DNA of 64,000 nt from Streptomyces sp. NRRL S-87 (GTDB lineage Bacteria; Actinomycetota; Actinomycetes; Streptomycetales; Streptomycetaceae). Positions 34,228-41,790 of this stretch are shown here, one piece after another; the stretch's first letter is position 1; the number at the start of each line of letters is the position of its first letter. Location: positions 59,452-123,451 of the forward strand of contig NZ_JOGB01000011.1 of the NCBI RefSeq assembly GCF_000719335.1. The letters are read 5' to 3'. The notes beneath the pieces are model-generated. The model saw only the letters and a program-made list of their open reading frames with translations. It made no database searches and was not told the origin of the DNA. Both the position numbers and the translations under genes were made by a program.

Positions 34228-35169
34228 CTAGCCCCGCTTCAGACCCAGCACCTCCGCCGCCGCGAACGTCTCGTTCGCGGGGCGGGCGGCGTAGTGCGGG
34301 GTGAGGAGCTCGTCCAGCTCCTCGTACGAGAAGGCCTCCTTGGCGGTGTCGAACTTGGCCGCCACCCGGGGCCGCTCCATCACCGCCACCATCCCGCCGT
34401 GCACCACGAACAGCTGGCCGTTGGCCCGCCCGGCCGCCGGCGAGGCGAGGTAGCCGACCAGCGGGGAGACGTGCTCGGGCGCCAGCGGGTCGAGCTTGCC
34501 CTCCTCCGGGACCTGGAAGCCCGCGAAGACGTCCTCGGTCATCCGGGTGCGGGCGCGCGGGCAGATGGCGTTCGCCGTGACGCCGTACTTCGCGAGGGCC
34601 AGCGCGGTCGACGTCGTCAGCCCGACGATGCCGCCCTTGGCCGCGGCGTAGTTGGGCTGCCCGGCGGAGCCGGCGAGGTAGGCCTCGGACGAGGTGTTGA
34701 CGATCCTCCCGTAGACCGGCCCGCCGGCCGCCTTGGACCGCTCGCGCCAGTGCACGGCCGCGAAGTGGGTGGTGTTGAAGTGGCCCTTGAGGTGGACGTG
34801 GATGACCGAGTCCCACTCCTCCTCCGACATCGAGAAGACCATCCGGTCCCGCAGGATGCCGGCGTTGTTGACCAGGACGTCGAGCTTGCCGAAGCTGCTC
34901 ACCGCCAGCTCCACCAGCTCGCGCGCCTGGCCGAAGTCGGCCACGTCGCCGAGGTGGGCGACGGCCTGCCCGCCCGCCGCGCGGATCTCCTCGGCCACCT
35001 CCTCGGCCGGCGTCGCCGAGGCCGCCCCGGTGCCGTCCCGGCCCGGCTGCCCGAAGTCGTTGACGACGACGCTCGCGCCGAGCCGGGCGAGCTCGATCGC
35101 CTCGGCCCGGCCGAGGCCCCGGCCCGCGCCGGTGACGATCGCGCACAGGCCCTCAAGTGGCAGTGACAT
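34228..35169 (-). CDS. MFE-2-type 3-hydroxyacyl-CoA dehydrogenase (Hsd4A-like SDR)
   Basis: 313 residues. SDR: VTGAGRGLGRAEAIELARLG cofactor loop, NNAGILRDRMVFSMSEEEWDSVIHVHLKGHF, NTSSEAYLAG with catalytic Ser and NYAAAKGGIVG as the YxxxK site. The VVVNDFG strand, insert after it and NAGILRD block match the dehydrogenase domain of peroxisomal multifunctional enzyme 2 and mycobacterial Hsd4A, which oxidise 3-hydroxyacyl-CoA side chains of sterols. Last gene of the MaoC-ADH-SDR operon with a KstR-type operator at its head. Substrate is inferred, not shown. Confidence 0.85.
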   Translation of the reverse strand: MSLPLEGLCAIVTGAGRGLGRAEAIELARLGASVVVNDFGQPGRDGTGAASATPAEEVAEEIRAAGGQAVAHLGDVADFGQARELVELAVSSFGKLDVLVNNAGILRDRMVFSMSEEEWDSVIHVHLKGHFNTTHFAAVHWRERSKAAGGPVYGRIVNTSSEAYLAGSAGQPNYAAAKGGIVGLTTSTALALAKYGVTANAICPRARTRMTEDVFAGFQVPEEGKLDPLAPEHVSPLVGYLASPAAGRANGQLFVVHGGMVAVMERPRVAAKFDTAKEAFSYEELDELLTPHYAARPANETFAAAEVLGLKRG

Positions 35170-35272
35170 CAGGCACGTTCCCCTCTCGGATCACGGAAGG
35201 TGTCGCTGGGTGCGGCACGGTGCCGCCAGGCGCGGCACTGTGTCGCCGGGTGTCGCCCGGAGCCGTCGGCCC

Positions 35273-36349
35273 TCAGAGCTCTATGCAGGTGCGCAGGGCC
35301 ACGCCGGTGCGCATCTGGTCGATCGCGTCGTTGATCTCGGCGAGCTGCACGCGGTGGGTGATCAGGCCGGCCAGGTCGATCCGGCCGGCCCGCCACAGGG
35401 CGATGGTGCGCTCGTAGGAGCGGAGCACGTCCCCGCCGCCGTACATCGACGGCAGGATCTTCTTCTCGTCGAAGAACAGCGAGAACATGTTGACCTGGAA
35501 GTTGTCGTCGAGGGCGCCGGCGCCGACCACGACCACCGAGCCGCCGCGCCGGGTCATCTCGTACGCCTTGTGCGCGGTGGCGGACTTGCCGACCACCTCG
35601 AAGACGTAGTCGAAGCCCTCGCCCGCCGTGATCCGGTTCTTGGCGTCGCCGAACTCCTCCGGCGGGACCGCCTCGGTGGCGCCGAACCGCAGCGCCGCCT
35701 CCCGCCGCGAGGCCACCGGGTCGACGGCGACGATCTGGGCGGCGCCCTGCACCTTGGCGCCCTGGATGACGGAGATGCCCACGCCGCCGCAGCCGATGAC
35801 CGCCACCGAGGAGCCGGCGGCCACCTTCGCGGTGTTGAGGGCCGCGCCCAGCCCGGTGGTGACGCCGCAGCCGATCAGCGCGGCGATGTCGTACGGCAGG
35901 TCGTCCGGGATCGGGACCGCGCAGCCGGCCGGCACCACGACCTCCTCGGCGAACGTGCCGGTGCCGGCGAAGCCGAAGACGTCGCCGTCCGCGCGGCGGA
36001 AGTTCGGGGTGGCGACGTTCGCGAAGGACTCCAGGCACAGGTGGCCCTCGCCGCGCTTGCAGGCGGGGCAGTGCCCGCAGGGCGGCAGCCAGCAGACCAG
36101 GACCCGGTCGCCGATCCGGTGGCCGGTGACGCCGTCGCCGACGTCCACGATCTCGCCGGCGCCCTCGTGACCGGGCACGAAGGGGGCGGGCTGCGGCAGT
36201 ACGCCGTTCATCGCGGACAGGTCGGAGTGGCAGAGGCCGGTGGCCTTGATGCGGATCCTCACCTTGCCGGGGCCGAAGCCCACGGCGGCCATGTCGTCGA
36301 CGACCTCGAGCTTGTCCTGGCCGATCTCGCTCTGCAGTGCTGCGCGCAC
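35273..36349 (-). CDS. Zinc-dependent alcohol dehydrogenase (class III-like MDR)
   Basis: 358 residues. Medium-chain dehydrogenase: catalytic zinc site GLCHSDLSAMNG and GHEGAGEIVDVGDGV, structural zinc lobe CGHCPACKRGEGHLC, Rossmann VAVIGCGGVGISVIQGAKVQGA, and RRGGSVVVVGAG near the C-terminus. It would oxidise or reduce an alcohol/aldehyde, plausibly the side-chain terminal alcohol of a sterol or long-chain alcohol. It sits between the MaoC hydratase and the SDR genes in one operon (21 and 103 bp gaps). Confidence 0.92.
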   Translation of the reverse strand: MRAALQSEIGQDKLEVVDDMAAVGFGPGKVRIRIKATGLCHSDLSAMNGVLPQPAPFVPGHEGAGEIVDVGDGVTGHRIGDRVLVCWLPPCGHCPACKRGEGHLCLESFANVATPNFRRADGDVFGFAGTGTFAEEVVVPAGCAVPIPDDLPYDIAALIGCGVTTGLGAALNTAKVAAGSSVAVIGCGGVGISVIQGAKVQGAAQIVAVDPVASRREAALRFGATEAVPPEEFGDAKNRITAGEGFDYVFEVVGKSATAHKAYEMTRRGGSVVVVGAGALDDNFQVNMFSLFFDEKKILPSMYGGGDVLRSYERTIALWRAGRIDLAGLITHRVQLAEINDAIDQMRTGVALRTCIEL

Positions 36350-36370
36350 GGTGCGGCTCCTTTGGCTGGG

Positions 36371-37225
36371 TTACGCGTGTTCGACGAGGGTGTCGGCGAG
36401 GACCGGGGCGTCGTCCCGGTCGGCGGCGGTCACGGTCACCTGGATGCGGCCGGGCTCCTGCCACATGCGCATCCGCAGCGTCTCGCCCGGGAAGACGATG
36501 CCGGCGAAGCGGGTGCTGTACGCCCGTACGCGCGAGACGTCGCCGTCGAGGAGGGTGTCCACCACGGCCTTGAGCGTCATGCCGTACGAGCACAGGCCGT
36601 GCAGGATCGGCCGGTCGAAGCCCGCCGTCTTGGCGAAGTCGGGGTCGGCGTGCAGCGGGTTCCAGTCCCCGGAGAGCCGGTAGAGCAGGGCCTGCTCCTC
36701 GCGGATGGTGCGCTCCACCGTCCGGTCCGGCTCGCGCGCGGGCTCCTCCAGGCGCGCGGACGGGCCCCGGTCGCCGCCGAACCCGCCCTCCCCCCGTACG
36801 AAGATCTGCGCGTCGGAGGTCCACAGCGGGCCCTCCGCGTCGGCGACCTCGGAGCGCAGCACGATGACGGCGGCCTTGCCCTTGTCGTAGACCGCCGCGA
36901 CCTTCGAGCTAGAAGTGGCCCGCCCCTTGACGGGGATGGGGCGGTGCAGCCGGATGGCGTGGCCGCCGTGCAGGACGGCGGCGAGGTTCACCTGGATGCC
37001 GGGGGCGCCGAGGCCGCCGAGCATGGCCATGCCCGCGCCCGCGACGGTGGCGAAGCTGGGCAGGACGTGGAGTTTCGACTCGAGGGTGTAGCGCAGCTCG
37101 TCGGGGTCCGTGGCCGGGATGCCCGCGCCGAGTCCGAGGTGGTACAGCTGGACGTCCTTGTGGTCCCAGCTGATGTCACTCGTGCGGGGTTCGGCGGCGA
37201 GGGCCCGTGCGGCATCGATCGGCAT
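36371..37225 (-). CDS. MaoC-type 2-enoyl-CoA hydratase (Hsd4B/MFE-2 hydratase-2-like)
   Basis: 284 residues, double hot-dog fold. N-terminal half LYHLGLGAGIPATDPDELRYTLE with FATVAGAGMAMLGG, then HGGHAIRLHRPIP; C-terminal half carries the active site DWNPLHADPDFAKTAGFDRPILHGLCSYG (catalytic Asp and His). This is the layout of hydratase 2 of eukaryotic MFE-2 and of mycobacterial Hsd4B. Adds water to enoyl-CoA in beta-oxidation. First gene of the operon; a KstR-type operator and a consensus promoter lie 170-230 bp upstream. Confidence 0.88.
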   Translation of the reverse strand: MPIDAARALAAEPRTSDISWDHKDVQLYHLGLGAGIPATDPDELRYTLESKLHVLPSFATVAGAGMAMLGGLGAPGIQVNLAAVLHGGHAIRLHRPIPVKGRATSSSKVAAVYDKGKAAVIVLRSEVADAEGPLWTSDAQIFVRGEGGFGGDRGPSARLEEPAREPDRTVERTIREEQALLYRLSGDWNPLHADPDFAKTAGFDRPILHGLCSYGMTLKAVVDTLLDGDVSRVRAYSTRFAGIVFPGETLRMRMWQEPGRIQVTVTAADRDDAPVLADTLVEHA

Positions 37226-37396
37226 GCGGCTGCTGCTCCTTCATTGCCCGGTGGTGCGCAGGGGTGCGGAGGCGGACGGAACGTGGAAGACCTCGGTGCG
37301 GCCGTCCGCACCGTCGGCCGCACCGAGGTCGTCTGCGGGCCGGCCCGCCCGCGTGGCCCGCGCCCCGCGCGCCCGGCGGCGCTCCGGGGGGCAGTT

Positions 37397-37412
37397 CTAG
37401 AACGCGTTCTAG
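37397..37412 (-). promoter_or_regulatory. KstR-type operator A (perfect 16-bp palindrome)
   Basis: CTAGAACGCGTTCTAG, self-complementary, contains an exact match to the KstR motif TNNAACNNGTTNNA at 37398-37411. It lies 15-30 bases downstream of the -10 box of the minus-strand promoter, so bound repressor would block the start of the MaoC-ADH-SDR transcript. Confidence 0.75.
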
Positions 37413-37426
37413 GCCGGTGGCCCCTA

Positions 37427-37455
37427 TGTATAACGCACCACCCAGCACTTGTGAA
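37427..37455 (-). promoter_or_regulatory. Promoter of the MaoC-ADH-SDR operon
   Basis: On the minus strand TTCACA (37455-37450), a 17-base spacer and TATACA (37432-37427) match the housekeeping consensus well. The start would be near 37420, leaving a leader of about 195 bases that begins with the KstR-type operator. The rest of this 320-bp gap has no gene. Confidence 0.65.
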
Positions 37456-37545
37456 GACTGCTGACGTGACGTCAGAAGCCGCGCCGGACCCGCCCGGCGA
37501 GCCGCCCGGCGGGCGCACGGGCGGCCCGCCCCCTACCCTGGTCGG

Positions 37546-37971
37546 GTGGACGAAATGCCCCGGAATTTCCGGACGGCGAGGTCGTTGCGGGTCCTGCTGG
37601 CGGAGGGTCCGGGCACCCCGGCCGGCGCACTGGCGGTCCTGCTCGGGCTGGAGCCGGACCTCGACGTGGTCGCCCTGGTCGCGCCGGGCGCGGACGCGGG
37701 CGCGGCGGCCCTGACGGCCCGTCCGGCGGTGGCCCTGGTGGACGCGGACCGGCCCGACGCGCTCGCGGAGGTGGCGGCGGTGTGCGGCGAGGCTCCGGAG
37801 TGCCGGGTGCTGCTGCTGGCCGGGTCGGCCCGGCCCGGCCTGGTGGAGGGAGCGCTCGCCGCGGGGGCGGCGGGGGTGGTGCTGCGGGACGACCCTCCCG
37901 CGGCGCTGGCCCGGGCGGTCCGCCGCGCCGTGACCGGCGAGCCGGTCACGGACCCGGTGCTCGAGGCGTAG
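37546..37971 (+). CDS. Receiver-domain-only response-regulator-like protein, degenerate
   Basis: 141 residues. Matches the receiver domain of NarL-type regulators: RVLLAEGPGTP, VALVDADRPDALAEV, CRVLLLAGSARPGLVEGALAAGAAGVVLRDDPP, ending at VTDPVLEA exactly where a LuxR-type HTH would begin. Phospho-acceptor Asp (VALVD, about residue 66) is kept, but one acid of the usual E-D pair is Gly21 and the usual Lys before D-x-P is Arg. So it has no DNA-binding domain and doubtful phosphorylation. GTG at 37546 is 7 bases after TACCCT, consistent with a leaderless transcript. Confidence 0.75.
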   Translation: MDEMPRNFRTARSLRVLLAEGPGTPAGALAVLLGLEPDLDVVALVAPGADAGAAALTARPAVALVDADRPDALAEVAAVCGEAPECRVLLLAGSARPGLVEGALAAGAAGVVLRDDPPAALARAVRRAVTGEPVTDPVLEA

Positions 37972-38275
37972 TCGTACCGGACCCGGCCAGCACGGTGCCC
38001 GTACCGGGAAAGACAAGCCGTAGCAGCAGTTGGGGCTTCAATAACACGGACGCCGTGCACGAAGTCGCTCAGATGCGCATGCGGCAGGCGTACCGGATAC
38101 TGATTGAGGCGCAGCGCTGCTCGGCACACCCCGCTGGCCGGGTTCCCCGCCTTCCGGACCGGTCTCCGCGCATGCGATTTTCGGCGCCCCCTTCCCACGG
38201 ATCCCGCATCGGCAGGCCATGCCGCCGATCGGGTCATCAGCGATCGCGACGCCGATCGAGATGGGGCGAGTGACC

Positions 38276-40003
38276 ATGATCTACGACCTGCTCGCTGGCA
38301 GCTGGACCTACCGCAGCTTCGTCAACCAAGCCGCCGTCCTGCCCGAGCTCGACCCCGAGCACATCGTGACGGACGACGTCAAGAAGTGGTCCGGCTACCT
38401 CTTCGGTCAAGGAGTGATGACCTTCCACCCCACGGTCACCGGCGGGCTCACCGGGGTCTTCGAGATGGGCACCGACGACAGTCCGCTCGACATGCACCTG
38501 AACGGAAAGATCGAGGACCGCGACGGAACCACCTGGATCAAGTGGAACGCCCACGGCCTGCCGGGAACGCCGAGCGACGGCTGGCTGTACGAGTACGACG
38601 CGTTCTACACCCCCACCTGGCCGGACGGCTCCAACCAGATCGACGCGATCGTCGGCTCGGTCGTGCGCAGCCAGACGCACGGCGACCTCGCCCCGAACCA
38701 GACGGTGGACCGTGCTGCCCTGCGGGGCAGCACCGCCTCGTTCATCATGGTGCGGCCCGCGTTCGTCCAGGCGCGGGACGTGATCGGGCTCCCTCCCGAG
38801 CTGCTCGAAATGATGGGCTCACGGCACCATCGCCTGCACCACGCGATCTGGCACGGGCTGCGGGACAACTGGGTCACACCGGGCGACGGTGACATCTCGG
38901 AGAACGACAAGGCCGAGATCAGGAAACTCGGTTGGGAACCGCCGCATCCGAATCAACGCCCCACGCGCGGAACCGTCGAGCAGCGCGATCCGGACAACGG
39001 CGCCGGTGAGGACTTCCTCTACATGCACCGCCAGATGATCCAGGACGTCCGCGAGCTGCTGGGCGCACACGGTCTGCCCATGATCGAGTCGTGGAAGTCC
39101 ATACCCACCCCGAACCGGCGGTCACGGAATCGCGATGGATTCTCCGTGCCCCAGACATGGGACCAGGGGAAGGGTGAAGGCTCCAACAAGGGGCTGGCAA
39201 TGGTCAAGAGCGACGAGTACTGGCACTCGCGGATGACCTTCCTCGAGCGGAAGTTCAAGGATCCGAAGTACCTTTCGACGCTCACCCTCGACCAGCTCGG
39301 CGCGAAGATCGAATGGCTGATCCACAACCTGATGCACATCCGGTGGTGCTCGATTCCGAGGGATCCCAAGACGCTCGCGCCGGTGCCGGGCGGTCGGCCT
39401 CCCGAAGACACGTCCGGAAAGTGGATCAAGGTCGAAAGCGAGAACAAGCCGCCGGTCTACTACGACGACCTCAACGACACGTTCTCTTCACACGTACACC
39501 CCGTCTTCTGGCGCCTGCACGGCTGGGTCGACGACCGCATCGAGGACTGGTTCGCAGCGCACGCCGCCGCGCATCCTGGGCAGGTGACCCGCAAGACCGT
39601 GGGAGGCGTTCCGTGGTTCGCCAAGGGGGCGTGGGTCAGCGTCGAGGCGCCGTGGGTGGGTCCGACGTGCGCCGGGCACGGAGCCGGCGGTCACGCCGGC
39701 GGTCACGGGGACCACGAGCACGACGGCCAAGAGCACGACGGTCTCGAGCACGCAGCCCCTCTGCACGCGGGTCACGAGCACGGCGGCGACGGGCACGGCG
39801 GGGAGGGCCACGGCGGTCACGGCGGCGACGGGCACGGCAAGTACGACATCGACGCCATGCAGCGGGTCTACGACCTGATCTTCAACCCCAAGGCGGTGGC
39901 GGCGGTCGCGGACGCGAGCGCGCCGGCCGCGCGCACCGTCCAGTTCACGGGCAAGATCTTCAGAGCGGAGCCTCAGGCTCCGGTCGCGGGCGTCACGCCC
40001 TGA
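38276..40003 (+). CDS. PvdP-like tyrosinase-type protein with N-terminal streptavidin-like domain and His/Gly-rich insert
   Basis: 575 residues from ATG 38276; ATG 38219 is an in-frame alternative. Residues 1-190 are strand-rich (LLAGSWTYRSFVNQ, GVMTFHPTVTGGLTGVFEMG, SDGWLYEYDAFYTPTWPDG), as in the streptavidin-like domain of PvdP. The C-terminal part has tyrosinase-like copper ligand regions: GEDFLYMHRQMI, EWLIHNLMHIRW and SHVHPVFWRLHGWVDDRIEDW. A His/Gly-rich segment (39668-39840, about 20 His) precedes the end. PvdP matures the pyoverdine chromophore, but no NRPS is near. Codon use has less G/C at third positions than the neighbours, suggesting transfer. The 304-bp gap before it shows no gene. 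Confidence 0.7.
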   Translation: MIYDLLAGSWTYRSFVNQAAVLPELDPEHIVTDDVKKWSGYLFGQGVMTFHPTVTGGLTGVFEMGTDDSPLDMHLNGKIEDRDGTTWIKWNAHGLPGTPSDGWLYEYDAFYTPTWPDGSNQIDAIVGSVVRSQTHGDLAPNQTVDRAALRGSTASFIMVRPAFVQARDVIGLPPELLEMMGSRHHRLHHAIWHGLRDNWVTPGDGDISENDKAEIRKLGWEPPHPNQRPTRGTVEQRDPDNGAGEDFLYMHRQMIQDVRELLGAHGLPMIESWKSIPTPNRRSRNRDGFSVPQTWDQGKGEGSNKGLAMVKSDEYWHSRMTFLERKFKDPKYLSTLTLDQLGAKIEWLIHNLMHIRWCSIPRDPKTLAPVPGGRPPEDTSGKWIKVESENKPPVYYDDLNDTFSSHVHPVFWRLHGWVDDRIEDWFAAHAAAHPGQVTRKTVGGVPWFAKGAWVSVEAPWVGPTCAGHGAGGHAGGHGDHEHDGQEHDGLEHAAPLHAGHEHGGDGHGGEGHGGHGGDGHGKYDIDAMQRVYDLIFNPKAVAAVADASAPAARTVQFTGKIFRAEPQAPVAGVTP

Positions 40004-40524
40004 CAGTGACCGTCACCGGCCTGCGCGTGGGCGAGGGCGGCCAGTCGGTCGCTCTCGCCCGGCGCGGTGAACAGCCGCTTCGGCAGGACCACCAGGCAGG
40101 CCCTGCGGCCCGCGCGGCCCACGAACACGTGCAGCCGCGGGGTCTCGTGGTACCAGCGCATGTCGTCCCACCCGATCCGCTGCGCCTCCCCGCCGCGGAG
40201 CACCTCGATGCCCGTACCGTCCACCACGGCCCGCTTCTCCTCGGCGGCCCGGCCGGTGCGGAAGCCCCGGGCGACCGCCCACCGCGGCAGGACCAGCAGC
40301 GTCACGAGGGCGTAAGCCACCGCGAGGCCGAGCGGGAGCGGGTGGACGGTGAAACCGTCCGGAGACGGCGACACGCTCGCCGCGGCGAGGAAGACGGTGC
40401 CCAGCGCGGCCACCGCCCGCCCCCGCCGGAACAGCCCGGCGGCCTTCGCCGCCTCGACGTACTCGTCCCGGGTCACGTTGCCGGTGGTGACGTCGAAGGA
40501 TGTCCCGCGTATGTCGTCGCCCAC
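39973..40524 (-). CDS. YcxB-like membrane protein
   Basis: 183 residues from GTG 40524. Opens with TSFDVTTGNVTRDEYVEAAKA, two membrane segments at about 32-50 and 62-82, then a C-terminal beta domain, EVLRGGEAQRIGWDDMRWYHETPRLHVFVGRAGRRACLVVLPKRLF, with the YcxB family style (the 'LPKRxF' end). Function unknown. Its 3' end overlaps the convergent PvdP-like gene by 31 bp. Confidence 0.75.
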   Translation of the reverse strand: MGDDIRGTSFDVTTGNVTRDEYVEAAKAAGLFRRGRAVAALGTVFLAAASVSPSPDGFTVHPLPLGLAVAYALVTLLVLPRWAVARGFRTGRAAEEKRAVVDGTGIEVLRGGEAQRIGWDDMRWYHETPRLHVFVGRAGRRACLVVLPKRLFTAPGESDRLAALAHAQAGDGHCQGVTPATGA

Positions 40525-40568
40525 GGGGGCGGAGCCTATCCCCCCGCCCCCGGAGCCGCGGGCAGGGG

Positions 40569-41759
40569 TCAGTCGCGCCGCAGCAGGGTGACGACGGCCG
40601 CGCCGCCGAGGCCGATGTTGTGGGCGAGGCCGACGCGGGCGCCCGGGACCTGGCGGCGGCCGGCTTCGCCGCGCAGCTGCCAGACGAGTTCGGCGGCCTG
40701 GGCGAGGCCGGTCGCGCCCAGCGGGTGGCCCTTGGAGATCAGGCCCCCGGAGGGGTTCACGACCCACCGCCCCCCGTACGTCGTCGCCCCCGACTCGACG
40801 AGCTTGCCGGACGCCCCCTCCGCGCACATGCCCAGCGCCTCGTACGTCAGCAGCTCGTTGACCGAGAAGCAGTCGTGCAGTTCGACGACGTCCACGTCCT
40901 CGATCCCGAGGCCCGACCGCTCGTACACCTGCCCGGCCGCGGCCGCCGTCATCGGCCTGCCGACCACGTCGATGCACGAGCCGGAGGAGAAGGACTCGGG
41001 CGTGTCGGTGGTCATCGCCTGGGCGGCGATCTCCACCGCCTTCCCGTGCAGCCCGTGTTCGACCATGAACCGCTCCGAGACCACCACCGCCGCGGCAGCC
41101 CCGTCCGAGGTCGGCGAGCACTGGAGCTTGGTCAGCGGCCGGTGGATCTCCTTGGCCGTGAGGACCTCCTCGACCGTGTAGACGTCCTGGAACTGCGCGT
41201 TCGGGTTGTCGGCGCTGTGCCGGTGGTTCTTCTCCCCCACCGCCGCCAACTGCGCGGCCGTGGTCCCGTACCGCTCCATGTGCTCGCGCGCCGCGTTGCC
41301 GAAGATCTGCGCGGTGGGCGGGGTCGTCTCGAACCCGTGCCGGGCGGCCATCACCCCGTAGTGCCGGGCCACGGGCGAGGTCGTGAAGTCGCCGCCGTCG
41401 GCCCCGCCGCCCAGCGCACCCTTCTTCATCTTCTCGAAGCCCAGCGCGAGCACGCAGTCGCTGATCCCGCCCTCGACGAACTGCCGGGCCATCATCAGGG
41501 CCGTCGAGCCGGTGGCGCAGTTGTTGTTGACGTTGTAGACCGGTACGCCGCTCAGGCCCAGTTCGTACGCGGCCCGCTGGCCCGCCGTCGAGGCCTGGAA
41601 GCAGTACCCGACCGGCACCTGCTGCACGTGCCCGTAGTCGAGGCCCGCGTCCGCGAGGGCCGCCGTGCCGGCCTCCTTCGCCATGTCCCAGTACTGCCAG
41701 TCCCGCGACTCCGGCTTCTCGAACTTCGTCATGCCGACGCCGACGATGTAGGCCTTCAT
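40569..41759 (-). CDS. SCPx/Ltp-type thiolase (lipid-transfer 3-ketoacyl-CoA thiolase)
   Basis: 396 residues. Thiolase nucleophile in [18 protein letters not shown], second site [19 protein letters not shown], third [17 protein letters not shown] with catalytic His and [10 protein letters not shown] at the end. The block [14 protein letters not shown] and NNNCATGS through [10 protein letters not shown] closely follow the thiolase domain of peroxisomal sterol carrier protein X, which cleaves branched 3-keto side chains of bile-acid precursors. Follows the double acyl-CoA dehydrogenase gene by 31 bp; same operon. Confidence 0.92.
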   Translation of the reverse strand: MKAYIVGVGMTKFEKPESRDWQYWDMAKEAGTAALADAGLDYGHVQQVPVGYCFQASTAGQRAAYELGLSGVPVYNVNNNCATGSTALMMARQFVEGGISDCVLALGFEKMKKGALGGGADGGDFTTSPVARHYGVMAARHGFETTPPTAQIFGNAAREHMERYGTTAAQLAAVGEKNHRHSADNPNAQFQDVYTVEEVLTAKEIHRPLTKLQCSPTSDGAAAAVVVSERFMVEHGLHGKAVEIAAQAMTTDTPESFSSGSCIDVVGRPMTAAAAGQVYERSGLGIEDVDVVELHDCFSVNELLTYEALGMCAEGASGKLVESGATTYGGRWVVNPSGGLISKGHPLGATGLAQAAELVWQLRGEAGRRQVPGARVGLAHNIGLGGAAVVTLLRRD

Positions 41760-41790
41760 CTGTCGTGCACCCCTCTTCAGTCCCGTGTCT

